From Sporobolomyces roseus (taxonomy: Eukaryota > Basidiomycota > Microbotryomycetes > Sporidiobolales > Sporidiobolaceae), in contig JADILM010000002.1 in the NCBI GenBank assembly GCA_016617785.1, positions 186,001 to 250,000 on the forward strand: a DNA stretch of 64,000 nt, written 5' to 3'. The position numbers and the translations under genes were made by a program. Under the pieces are notes generated by a model that was not told where the DNA came from, ran no database searches, and was given only the letters and a program-made list of their open reading frames with translations. Positions 1 to 11,723 of this stretch are shown here, one piece after another (the first letter of the stretch is position 1; each line of letters starts with the position of its first letter).

Positions 1-907
1 TTTCACTGTGTCTTTCTTTTTGTGCTTTTCTCTTCTTTACTTTCCTTGTGGTACAAACCTACATTTGGTCGCATCCAGCAAACCCCCCTCTAGCAATTCT
101 CGGCTTTACCAAATGAATCCAAATCCTCGTTTTGCTACGGCATTTGCATCAAACCACTTTGTCTTCCCTTCGTTGCCAGAGAGAAGAGAGGAGAATTCGA
201 CTTGGGCATGAAAAATTGGGAAAAACGGAAACTTCTCTCCTCTTCCGACGACCTCGACTTTTCTATTTCAGCTCAGGATGTCTACAGATAGTTATTCACA
301 CACGTTCACCTGGTACGCTACTCTCACTAGTGTTCTGCGTTCATTCTTTAGGCTGACTGCGAGGGAGAGTATTTGTTGGTGATGTAAACAGGAAGGGACA
401 TGGCAACACTATCATCGTAAGCGTACTCTAGCTCTCTGAATCACAAGGAACTCGATGAACTGACCGACTACTCTCTACACAGGCTACTGGATCTTTCGAC
501 GACGTGAGTCTAGCAATCTCGAGTTGAATTAAGTCGAAGATATTCACAGAAGGGTACAACTCCCTTCTCTCTTGATCCGTACTGACTCCTTGCATCTATA
601 TCGTCTCTCTATCGATAGTGGAAAGTGTCAGTACCCTTTTCACTCGTCTCCGGAGCTGAATAGAGTGAGACTGAAACTCTTCGATAAACAATTCATTCAT
701 ATAGTTCTCTCCCACCACTCAACAAACAAGCAGACGGTACTTTCTCGGGACAGATTAATGTACCATTCGGACAAAAGATCGTTTACAAGGTACATTCTCT
801 CGCTGTCTTGAAGGATCGAAGGAAAGCGAAAGAGGGTAGAATCGCTAATCGATCTCGCTCTTGACGGCTTTTTGCGGAATGTACAGTATGTCGTAGATGG
901 ACAATGG
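1..907. other. Left-edge region without a supported coding gene
   Basis: No reading frame here resembles a known family or continues convincingly into the downstream gene. Pyrimidine-rich stretches and several CTGAC...AG strings look like 5' UTR introns of the gene that starts near 908, but exon limits cannot be fixed without transcripts. Confidence 0.4.
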
Positions 908-3484
908 ATGCACAATATGGATGAACAATCAGAGACTGATGCTTCAGGAAACGTCAACAATGTTTTCAATGGTTCGTCTTCACTTTCTCCTCAAACTGTT
1001 CTTCTGATTCTCTCTTCCTTTTACTGACGAGATCGGTTTTCAATAGTTCCTGAGAAATCTGATGTCCCAGCTCCTGCAACCACCGATTCTGTCCTCCCCG
1101 TTCCCGAATCCGTCTCGACCGTTTCAGGCGACGTTTCTTCGACTGAACCCGCTACTACTCAAGCTTCCCTTCCCGCTTCCTCCTCCTCGACCAACGCTCA
1201 GACTCTTCAACAACAAGCAACTGAAGTCGCTGGTCAGGCTCAACAGAAGGCGACGGAAACTGCTCAATTGGCAAAGGAGAAAGTCGATGAAATTGCACCT
1301 CAAGTCAAGGACACTCTCGCTCAAGCTGCACAAACTACCAAAGAGAATGCTGGACCTGCTGGTAAGCTCCCAAAATTCTCGAGGAATCATATCATCCGGG
1401 ACTTTTAGACTGATTGGTTCTGTACTCCTCGTTCAGCCGCCGCTGTAGGAGCTGCCGTAGCTACCACTGCTGCCGCTGCCGCAGCTGGATTATCCTCCCT
1501 TCTTGGTGGACCTACCGAGGAGAGCGAGAAGCAAATCACTGAAGATTCTCGTCTTTCCGCTTCGACTCCTCCTTTCGTTCCCGGAGGAAGAGAGAAACCT
1601 CAAGATCCTTCACCTACTCCTTCTCCTTCCACCCGAACCCCCGCAACGAAAGAATCGATCCCCACTATTCCTTCGAACAGTTTCATCGATTCGAAAGTTC
1701 CCGATGAAGACAAGGCCCATTCCACCTCTGTCGTTCCCAAGGAGACTTCGAGTTCAACCGCTGCCGCCCCTGTCTACGATGAATCGACTGCTGTGGTCGC
1801 AAAGGATGAAGGACCTAAATCTGTTGAAACTCCCCTCGGAAACACCGCTCAACAATCAACCGAATCCTCCTCATCCTCCTCCTCCTCTCCTTCGAACCAC
1901 AACCTTGACACGGACACGACTACGTCGGGTGAGCAGAAGCAAGGAGAGCCCCTCGAGGAACCACCTCACGTCGAAGGATTCGTCGCCCCCGAAGAGAACC
2001 CCTCGGATGCTCCACTTTACGCGGCAGGTGTCGCTGCTATCGGAGCTGCAGTAGCTGGTGCAACTATCCTCGGAGAGAAGGTCTACCACGCCGCCGCTCC
2101 CCACGTTCAGCATGGAGTTCAAGTCGCTTCGGAACAAACTTCGAAAGGATTGAACGTCGCTCAAGAATCGACTTCGAACGCGATCAACCAAGCTCCTCAA
2201 ACCGCTTCGAACGTTTACAACTCGGCCGCTCAAACTGGATCAAACGTCTACAACTCGACTGCTGAATCTGGATCGAAAGCACTCAACACCGCTTCCGAAT
2301 CAACTTCGAAAGCTGGCGAATCCGCTTCTCAAGGTCTTCAACATGGAGCAGAAGTAGCTGAATCTTACCTCGAACAAGCTCGTGCTGAGGCCGCGCATGG
2401 ACTCGATTACGTTCAGCACACTGCTATTGGAGGAGCAGTTCTCGGTGCTCTCGGTTTCGGAGCTGCCCAGAAGGAGGAGGAGGAGGAGGTAGTCCCATCA
2501 AAGTCGGTCGATGAATCAACTGGAGTCCCCAACAAGGATATCACTCCTCTCCCTGCATCGGAAGGACCTGTCGCTCCCGACGTTGAAAAGGAAACCACTA
2601 CCACGATTCCCGATAAAGTCCTCACTCCTCTTCCCGCCAGTGAAGCTCCTATCGCTCCTACTTCTTCCGAACCTTCTTCTTCCTCCTCAATCCCCTCGAC
2701 TACTCCCACTCGAAACGTCGAAACTCCCACCGTTCCCGACAAGTTGATCACGCCTCTTCCCGCCCAAGAAGGACCCGTTTCCGACTCTTCCTCGAACCTG
2801 CCTTCCTCTTCTGCTCCTTCCGCCCCTCTCCCTGCCCCTAAGGAATCCTCTGCTCCTCTCCCCGCACCAAAAGAACCTGCGCCTGAACCAGTCATTCCAG
2901 CTCAACCTTCTCCCGCTCCTATCGCTCAAGAATCGAAGCCTACACCTGCTCCCCTCGTCAAAGAGCTCGTCCCTACACCGATCGTCGCCGCTAGCCTACC
3001 ACCTCCGATCGCAGTTCAAGAACCTCCTTCGGTAGCTCACAACACTTCTTCGATCGTTACTCCCGTTCATCCCGTTTCCTCCTCATCAGTCGTTGCTCCC
3101 GAGTCCACCACCCCCACTGCTACTACTGCTGTACCCCGAACTCGAGAATCCTCCAACAACGCATCCTCGATTTCTCCCTCTTCCTTCTCTCCCGAAACTC
3201 CCGTCAAACAAGGTTCTGCTGCTCAAACTCCTTACTCTACCGCACCTTCGACACCCGCCAACCCCCAGACCACCAACGCGACAGTAGGAAAGAAAGCGGG
3301 ACAAGAAGCTTTGGGTCAAGGAAAATCTGTTCCTTCTTCTTCTTCTTCTTCTACAGCTCCTCAATCACAATCTCCTGGAGTTGTCGAGAATTCGTCGGCA
3401 AAGAAGAATCAAAAGGAAGGGAGGAGAACTAGTGGGTTCTTTTCGAGGTTGTTCGGAGGTGACAAGAAGAAGGAACAACAATAA
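908..3484 (+). CDS. Low-complexity LEA-like protein, 808 residues
   Basis: Function unknown. Three exons (908-971, 1047-1361, 1437-3484) join in phase to 2427 nt. The start is the first ATG (908) in frame with MDEQSE at 917, so 917 is an equally good start. The N-terminal part has Gln/Ala/Lys-rich amphipathic helix (QQQATEVAGQAQQKATETAQ) like LEA or apolipoprotein repeats, then an Ala-rich hydrophobic stretch just after intron 2. A second Ala stretch near 2020-2090 is followed by degenerate 11-residue repeats around S-NVYNSAAQTG. The middle holds three copies of a DK-x-x-TPLPA-E unit, then a long Pro/Ser/Thr-rich linker. The C-terminus is basic and compact (FFSRLFGGDKKKEQQ). This could be a stress-protective or membrane-surface protein; that is inference from composition only. 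Confidence 0.75.
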
Positions 3485-3914
3485 AATCGACTCTTCTTTT
3501 CTTACACTCCTTTCCCGGACATTCTCTCCCATATAATCGCTTTCCCTTACTTCTAGTCTAGTCTGGTCTACTATATATGTGTGCTCCTCTCATTCTCGCT
3601 CGCGCTCTATGTCTGCTCTTAGCCTCTTTCATATCCTTTTTTGTCAAACCTCTCTATAATTCTAGTCCTAAATTGTGCATATTTTTCGCTGAACTCTGTC
3701 CGAACTATCGAGCTTTACGATTCGAACGGTTCATCAATGAGAAGCATAAGAAGAATTGCAGAAAATAGGCTTGATTCTGCAAGTTCGAGGAAAAGCCAAA
3801 AAACTGTACAGTCTCTTTCGTTTGTCACTCGTAGCTCCTGTAAGCCCTCTACTTGCTCGTCTGATAGCGCTACGCCCTCTGATCTCCTGTCCATCTCTGC
3901 AGATTAAATCTACA
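3485..3914. other. Intergenic region upstream of RPL26
   Basis: Between the LEA-like stop and the RPL26 start. It contains T-rich and CT-rich stretches as expected of a 3' UTR and a ribosomal-protein promoter. I see no gene in it. Confidence 0.5.
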
Positions 3915-4947
3915 ATGGCCGGTCGTGGTGAGCAACTTTCTTCGATTTTTTTCAATTCAAGACTTCAAATGCGTCAACGACACTTTGGGACACGAGTCGA
4001 AGCGGATATAAGATCAGTAGAGAAAGAACGGACAATCGGAGTGACTCGGTGGACGATCTAGAGTGATGAGCGGGAAGAGTGAAATTGGGAGATTTAAAGG
4101 GAGTAGTCAAATCAGCGAGGAACGAGGGGGGACTTCATGCTAGTACGCAGACAGGGATAGAGAATACACAGAAAGGCTTCAGGCAAGTCCATTCGAGGTT
4201 ATCGAGCCGTGTTGCTGACTATTTGGTTCCCCTCTCTCTCTCCCTCAAACTCTCGACCATCTTTCGCAACTCTCTTCCCTTTCCTTCTCGCCCGTTCTCT
4301 CGACCTCCCTATCAACCACTCTACAACTCTCGACCAATTGAACGACTTGGATCAGTTGTATCCCGTTCCCGCCGAGAGGCTCGCAAGGCCCACTTCGGTG
4401 CTGCTTCCGACGAGCGCCGTGTCCGCATGGCTGCCCCTCTCTCGAAGAGTCTCAAGGCCGAACACGGTGTAAGTTTCATAATGCTGGAACTAGAGGAGGG
4501 AAAAAGACAGGAGACTGAATTGGGGAAAATGTTTCGAATTTTTGTGTTTTTTAGGTCCGCTCCATCCCTGTTGTCAAGGGTGACACCGTCAAGGTTCTCC
4601 GTGGTACCTACGCTGGACGAGAGGGTGTTATCGCTTCCTCTTACCGACGCAAGTGGGTCATCACCGTAAGTTTTCAACTCGAATCTCTGTTTCGTACTAT
4701 TTCAGCATGTTCAGTTACTAAACAGAGATTCCTATTGGTGTAGATCGAGGGTGTCCACCGTGACAAGGCTTCGGGTGCTACCGTCCCCATCGGAGTTGAC
4801 GCTTCCAAGTGCGAAGTTATCGGCCTCAAGCTCAACAAGGACCGAAAACTCATTCTTCAGCGCAAGTCGAACAAGAAGTCGGCTGACAAGTCCTCCGAGG
4901 AGAAGTCCGAGGATGCTGAGATGAAGGCTGTGAGTACAACCCTTTAA
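3915..4947 (+). CDS. RPL26: 60S ribosomal protein L26 (uL24)
   Basis: Component of the large ribosomal subunit near the polypeptide exit tunnel. Exons 3915-3927, 4356-4468, 4555-4665 and 4744-4947 join in phase to 146 codons. The product starts MAGRVVSRSRREARKAHFGA and carries the family core RSIPVVKGDTVKVLRG, then YRRKWVITIEGVHRDKASG and LKLNKDRKLILQRK, with the usual charged KSADKSSEEKSEDAEMK tail. Exon 1 codes only four and a third codons, and intron 1 is long (428 nt) against the 78-86 nt of introns 2 and 3. The end is uncertain: after MKA the read-through gives VSTTL and a stop, but GTGAGT at 4930 is a perfect donor, so a further intron may place the stop downstream. Confidence 0.93.
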
Positions 4948-5509
4948 CACCTCGTGAGAGTTGGGAAGAAGGAAAACTGATGAAATTCTGTTTCGCTTCC
5001 CTTCCTTTCAATTTTCGATTTCCGTCTCTTCTTCTCCCGTTTGACTCTTGTTGGCCCGAGTAGTAAACGATTTGGTGTGGAATGTCTTTACCCTGTCGTT
5101 TGAGAATGTGTTTCCTTTCGCTCCGTCGTCCATCGATTTGAGAGTCGTCGCGAGTTCATTCGTTGTTCGTCTCGCAAGATTGGTCAGACTTCGTTCGTTC
5201 CTTCGTCGTCAGAATGCAACGCTTTGTTCGCTCGAGAAGGCCTTTGGGACGAACGTCTTTCATCGACAAAAAAAAGGGGGGCGAGGTAAACGAGACGCGA
5301 ACCCCTTGGCGCATTTGAAGAAAGTGAACCCCTTCCCTTCTTACTCCCTCTCTATTTAGGACCTTACATTTGCAGCAAGCTCTCAGTCACCAGTAGGAAA
5401 GAGTTGGAACGTGCTGGTTGCGATCAAGATCCCTTCAAGTTGAAACCCCTTCGACCCTTCATTCAACCTCGTCTCTCCTTCTTCCCTTCACTTCAGTTAC
5501 TACTAGAAG
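4948..5509. other. Intergenic region between RPL26 and chitin synthase
   Basis: Contains a pyrimidine-rich stretch (about 5010-5230 and 5440-5500) typical of a highly used fungal promoter and 5' UTR. A possible acceptor at 5371-5373 may belong to a final RPL26 intron. No independent gene is supported. Confidence 0.45.
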
Positions 5510-8500
5510 ATGCCGAGTTATCCACCTCAAGGAGGTCAACATGATCCATTCCATGATCGACACTCTCCCAACAGTGCCGCTCATCAACAGCATCAACAAT
5601 TATCAAATTCCCAGTCATCTCATCAAGGTCACTCTCCTTACCATCAACAACAACACTACGCAGGTAGTATGCAATCACTCCCTAATGCGAGTCAGTACAG
5701 TTTGGCAGGAGGAGGAGGCAGGGATGCGGGAGAAGAGAAATACTTTGGAGATGAAGGTTACAACAACTCTGGACAACTAGGAGATTCAGACAAGACTCCA
5801 TTGAGATCAGATTTCAATCATACTCAACCTACTCTAGCTTATGATCAGGATCAACCTTTGTGAGTGAACCCACTTTCGTCATTGAACCTCCTGAATTCTT
5901 CATTCCCCTTCCCCAGGACGCACTGACTCCCTTTCCTTCGAACCGCGCGTGAGCACTCAGATACAATCCAGGTGGATTCATACCTCAAGCTGGAGGTGGT
6001 CAGGGTAGTTATTCAAGTTATGGTCAAACAAGCGCAGGATATGGAGGTCCAGGAAGAGGTCTTTCTAGGAAAGAAACTTCTGCAGAGGTACAACTGTATC
6101 TCTCTCTTGCCAAGTACAATCAGGAAGCAATGATTTGACAAAGGAAGAGAGAATGGGAAACAGGCTTGGAAACAAAGACAGAGAATCAATCCGAAGAGAG
6201 CTTTAACGAAAAAAGTCAAACTTACAAACGGTACGCTCTTCAAACTCATTTCTCACTATTTACTTGCGAGGAAGCGATTATACTAACTGCGTGAAATTGT
6301 CTGTACAGGTAATTACATTGCTGAATTCCCTGTACCGACCGCTGTCAAGAATGCCAATCTCTCAAGTAATCCTCGTACGTCTTTTACGTTCGTTCTCAGC
6401 CCCTGCTTCATACGCCGCTGAATGAAGTCGTCTTTGACGTACAGGCGGAGGACCTACCGAGTTCTCTCATATGCGTTACACGGCTGCGACTTGCGATCCA
6501 AACGATTTCACTCCTGAGGTAAGTGCACGGTCTCCTTTTCACGAAATCTGATCTTCGTATTGAGTTGAGTTGCAATCACAGAATGGATACAGTTTACGAG
6601 CTTCTTCCTACGGTCGTGAAACCGATCTCCTAGTTTGTATCGTACGTTCCTTTCCCCTTCCTTCTCCCCTCGCATCTTCGCTCAAACTCCTGCGCACGAT
6701 TGTACAGACTGCCTACAACGAGAACAAGATCCTCCTCGCTCGAACCTTGCACGGTTTGATGCTGAACATCCGTGATATGGTGAAAGGGAAATTTTCTGAA
6801 TTCCGTACGAAAGCTGAAGGAGCTGGTGGAGTTGAAGGAGGTAGAACTGGAGAAGCGTGGAAGAGGATCGTCGTGTGTTTGGTGTTTGATGGGATTGAAC
6901 CGGCTGATAAACAAAGTTTGGAGTAAGTCGATTTCCTCACTGTTTTTCGACGAGCGAGGATTAGGTGATTGACCGAGGTGACTCTCGATTGAGGATAGTG
7001 TTCTCGCTACTATTGGATTGTATCAGGATGGTGTCATGCAAAAATCTGTCGATGGAAAAGATACCATGGGTAAAAACTTTCTCGCACTCAAAAAGGGTTT
7101 GCTCAAACTGACTCTCTTTTGCAACATGTAGCGCACATCTTCGAATATACTACCTCCCTCTCGATGTCTCCTAAACCAGCACTCGTCGAACCCCACCCGA
7201 ACGACCCGAACAACCTAGTCCCCGTTCAATTCATTTTCTGCCTCAAACAAAAAAACGCAAAGAAGATCAATTCTCACCGTTGGTTGTTCAACGCGATCGG
7301 AAAACATTTGCAACCCGATGTAGTGTGTTTGTTGGATGCGGGAACTAAACCGGGCAAGAGATCGATCTATTATCTTTGGGAAGCGTTTCATCATGATAAA
7401 CATTTGGGAGGTGCTGCTGGGGAGATTCACGTGAGTTTCGACAGCTCTTTCCCCATCTCTACTCGGGAAGTGTGACTGATGGTAGGAGTTCGAATCTCGT
7501 AGGCCATGTTGGGAAGAGGTGGAAGAAAACTCCTCAATCCTCTCGTTGCCGCTCAAAACTTCGAGTACAAAGTCTCAAACGTTCTTGACAAACCTACCGA
7601 GTCTGCTTTCGGTTACGTCGTAAGCTGTTTCTCTCGCTCTCGCATCCCGTCCCCCCCTAAACGCGAGACTGACAAACTCGCAGGCTGTCTTGCCCGGAGC
7701 TTTCTCTTGTTACCGATACATGGCTATTCAAGGTCGACCTCTCAATCAATACTTCCATGGAGATCAAACGTTGGCTGCTCGACTCGGTCCGAAAGGAACT
7801 GATGGAATGTCGATCTGGACAAAGAGTGCGAAACACCGCTCTCTCTTCGTTCTTGCCTCTCCTTTGTGTGCTGATAATCTCCTCTCTCGTACTGCAGATA
7901 TGTTCTTGGCCGAAGATCGTATTCTCTGTTTCGAACTAGTCGCGAAAGCAAACGAAAGATGGGTGTTGGGATACGTGAAACCTGCGAAAGGAGAAACCGA
8001 CGTACCCGAATCAGCGGCCGAATTGATCGGTCAACGTCGTCGATGGTTGAACGGTTCTTTCGCTGCAGGAGTCTACGCACTCGTTCATTTCGGAAGGTAC
8101 TACAAGAGTAACCATGGGATCGTGAGGTTATTCTTCCTACACGTTCAAGCGATTTACAATACCGTCAATCTCATCATGTCTTGGTTCTGTGCGTCTTCAC
8201 TCATTCTCTCCTATCTCTGGTATGAGCGAAAGCTGACTGAAAGATCTCTTTTTTAGCGGTCGGTAACTATTACTTGACTTTCTCAATCATCATTTCCATC
8301 GTCGCGAAATCACTTCGTAGTCCAAATGATATCGCTGGAGGTGACCCCGAGACGATCAGGTGTTGGTCTGGAAGTTTCTTAGAGGACAATACTGGAGATT
8401 CGTTCAATTGGTTGGATCTCGTCAAGTGAGTTCAAAAGAATCGCTCAAAGTGTTTCGTTCTATCGCCGCGACTGACTCTAGCGTTTCCTTGCTCACAGCT

Positions 8501-9730
8501 GGCTCTTCAAGGTCATCTGTGAGTTCACCTTCGCTTAGCTGTCTCTCTGCACAAAAAGCTAAGCTGTCCCCAAATTCACAGACCTCATCTTCCTCGCACT
8601 TCAAGTCATTCTCGCACTCGGTAACCGACCCAAAGCTGAGAAGCTCACCTACACGATTTCTTTCCTCGTCTTCGCTTTCTTCTCCCTCTACCTAATCTTC
8701 ATGACTGTTATCCTCACGATCAAAGCTTTCTGCGTACGCTTCCTCTCCATTGATTGTGCTCTACTATTCACTGACCGGCGAAAGAGGGTGATAGCCTATT
8801 CAATCCCTCATCTCAAACTCTGATGGATCATCAATCGGCGTGTTTTTGGGAAGTACTTACGGACCAATCTTCGCTGGTATCGCTGGTACTTTCGGTCAGT
8901 CGCTCTCAAATTCTCAGCTCACCTCGACGTGCCTCGACGTGAAGCTGATTTGAAGAGTATGACGACAGGTGTCTACATTCTTTCCGCGATCGTCTATCTC
9001 GACCCTTGGCATTTGTTCCATTCGATGCCTCAATTCTTGCTCATCGCTCCTTCTTTCACCAACATCCTCGTGCGTTCTCGATTACTTCTCATCTCTCTCC
9101 CGCAAAGACACGAGACTGATTGAAGCTATCGAATTCCGCAGAACGTCTACGCATTCTGTAACTTGCACGATGTCTCATGGGGAACGAAAGGTAGTGACAA
9201 AGTTGAAGCACTCCCCGCCGCTCAATCCAAGAAGGACGGAGGAGAAAAGATTGTCGAAACTCAAGAACGAGTTCAAGAGGGTACATCTGTTCCCTTCTCT
9301 CTCCCCCTCTCAACATTCTCAAGCTAACCTAGTTCTCTCGAGGCTGAATAGATATCGATTACTCTTTCAAGGCAACGGTATTACGAGCAGTCGAGCCATT
9401 CCAAGAAGAAGAAGAGATTGAGAAACCTTCAATGGACGACCGAAACAAGACGTTCAGGACTAGGTTCATTTGCGTTTGGCTATTCATGAATGGTGCACTC
9501 GCACTCGCCGTTACTCGTCTAGGTGATTCAGCTCGTTCAAGATAGTACGCACAATCCTTTCTCCATCTCACTGGAAATCGTATTGATGGAATTGTGTTGT
9601 GCGTAGTTTCCAAGCGATTTTGTGGATCACTTTCGGGTTGGCTCTCGTCAGGTTACTAGGTTTACTCTGGTACATCTTGGGAGAGACTTTCTTCCGACTC
9701 GGACGACTTTGCTCAAGAGGACGCAAGTAA
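5510..9730 (+). CDS. Chitin synthase (GT2, division 1, class I-III type)
   Basis: Plasma-membrane enzyme that polymerises UDP-GlcNAc into chitin. The gene is broken by at least fifteen short introns. The N-terminus is Gln/His/Ser-rich ([19 protein letters not shown]). Next comes the chitin synthase N-terminal domain with [19 protein letters not shown] and [16 protein letters not shown]. The catalytic core has [82 protein letters not shown] and the signature GQRRRWLNG (about 8021-8053). Several hydrophobic membrane segments follow, interrupted by introns, and the last exons give a double-helix end and SRGRK before the stop at 9728-9730. All key motifs are present, so an active enzyme is expected. 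I cannot assign the exact class without alignment. Confidence 0.93.
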
Positions 9731-10365
9731 TCGACGAATTCGTTCCCTTCCTCTCCACTCTCTCTCGCTCAACTTTCTCTCTCGCGCGCAAACGGACACT
9801 TCTCTCTTCTCCCTCACGCTCTCACGATCCCCGCTTCTATCCCTTCACCTCTTGCAGGTGCTGCTCCCTCCCTCGTTCTCTCTGAACTTTAGATTTATTT
9901 TTGTATCGAATATTCTATGAAGCTGCACAGCTTGATCTGATTTTGCTCCTATCCTTCGAGATTCCTTCAGTAGGTGACAAATTTGCAAACTACTCTTTGT
10001 TCTCTTTCCACTTTTCAGTCATTCCCAAGAGATCGCTTCAGGAGTCAAGAAAGCGTTTCATCTTCTTTCAGTTTCTCCCAACACGAAGTCTTCGGCCTCA
10101 GTCGTCACGAACAGCAGATGAGAGAGAGAGAGAGAGTAGAGGAAATAGTAGGAACAGTATTCGTAGGATTTGACAACAACTTATAGATCTCCAAAAACCA
10201 AAGAAAAACCGAAAACCTTGCGAGAGAGTATGCCATAGAATGACAGGAGGAGGAGGAATGAGGAATAGAGGAGGCTGTGTAATACGAACGAATAACGAAA
10301 GTGGGTATGACAAGACCAGGTAGTCTAGACTAGTGAAATGGAGTAGAGTGGACGTAGGAGGAAAA
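9731..10365. other. Convergent intergenic region
   Basis: Shared 3' region of the chitin synthase (+) and the RPA-interacting homologue (-). It holds a short GA run near 10120-10135 and no recognisable gene. Confidence 0.45.
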
Positions 10366-11576
10366 TCAGGCAGCGAATTGTTCGTCGCAAGTTTGACAGA
10401 GTACCAAAGTCCCCGTAAACTCTGTCCATGTCAACAAAGGTAAATGACCTTGACTCGCGTCACTACTCAACCAACCCCTCATCGTTAAGCACTCGTCTCG
10501 TTGGGAGAGTCAAGAGAAAAAGAGAAGAAAGACTTACCCATGTCGAGCGAACGCTTTTGCCAATGGTTCCAACACATCACTCTCGATTCCCCACCCACAT
10601 CCAGCGGCACATTGAACACCGTTCGAACCTTGTTGGATTGCGCTGGAGTTTGAGGGATGTCGCGGACATGGACTGGATAGGATTTTATGTTTGAATGCGA
10701 GGAGGGAATCATGGGTACTCGAGGACATGGAGGTATCCTCGTAAGAGTGAGAAGGCGAGGGAAGTGTCGAGGATGAGAGGAAGGGAGAGGAAGAGAGGGA
10801 GGATGCGAGGGAGGGTACGAGGTTTGAAGGGTCGAGAGGAGAGGGATGAGGTGGTGAGTAATCCGAGAGTAGGATGTCGAGTGGTGGTTCTACAGAAGTT
10901 ACATCTTCTGTCAGCACTCACTCGAGTTGTGAAAGGTAGATGAAGTAAGATAGAGAAACTGACCTTCCTCCATTTCGTCTTGATCCTCATCTTCTGGATC
11001 CAACAAGTGATCCTCTGCCAATTCCCCTTGTAATTTCATCCTGTACTTCCATTCTTTCCTCTCCCTGATCATTTCCAACTCCAACTTTTCCCTCTCGTAA
11101 GGATCAAACTCTTCCCACTCTCCCTCTTTAGTCCAACCTCCCGGTTCATCAGGGATTAAACTCGTTTCCCCTTTCCCTAGATCCCTCGTCGAAACTCTCG
11201 ATTCTTTAGCTCGTTGTAATCTTGCATTCTCGTGTACTTGTCGGAAAGGGTTCGGAGGAGCGGTCGTCGAAGGGGAAGAAGAGAATTGGTTGCGAACCGA
11301 GTTTGTTCGAGTCGAGGACTGGGATTTGTGTAAACGCGGTCGATTGGAGGATGTCGAGCGGGGGAGGGAAGCAAGCGGGGCTTGTTGGTAGAATGAGGAA
11401 GTGGTTGGAGAGGAAGGAAGATCTGAAGAAGAAGGATGAGGATGAGGGGAAGAGAGGAGTGAAGGCTGGAAGGGCGCGTATTGAACTTGATGTGACATTA
11501 TAAGAGGGGTTCCAAGTGCATCTGAGAGGTGGGCAGTGAAAGGAGAGAGAGAGATTGGATCATTGGATCGCTTCAT
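10366..11576 (-). CDS. RPA-interacting protein homologue (RPAIN/RIP-like)
   Basis: RPAIN proteins act as import adaptors for the ssDNA-binding complex RPA. Three exons on the minus strand (11576-10964, 10889-10538, 10453-10366) join in phase to 350 codons. The first exon is Ser/Pro-rich, then acidic-helical (WKYRMKLQGELAEDHLL). Exon 2 ends in a zinc-finger-like block (CPRH ... CAAGCGWGIESDVL) and exon 3 completes it with HLPLLTWTEFTGTLVLCQTC, close to the C-terminal RPA_interact zinc finger. An internal ATG at 11498 (MSHQVQY) is in frame and may be the real start. Divergent with the Sin1 gene, 148 bp apart. Assignment rests on the C-terminal finger; the N-terminus is not conserved enough to judge. 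Confidence 0.68.
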
Positions 11577-11723
11577 CTCAAATTGTTCACTCTATTCGAC
11601 TACAACTCTCGCTGAAGCTATTCGACAACTCAAACCATCAACAGAGCTCTGTAATACACTCGGGAACTGCTGGATCCAACATCAAGAGAGGGAGAGGCAG
11701 TGAAAAGTGGGGGTAGACCAAAC

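Noticed and set aside
4060..4220. Possible C/D snoRNA in RPL26 intron 1
   Set aside because: A C-box-like word is present but the D box lies too far and no terminal stem is visible.
7482..7500. String like a tRNA B box (GAGTTCGAATCTC) near the chitin synthase gene
   Set aside because: No A box, acceptor stem or anticodon arm around it; it lies in an intron of the chitin synthase.
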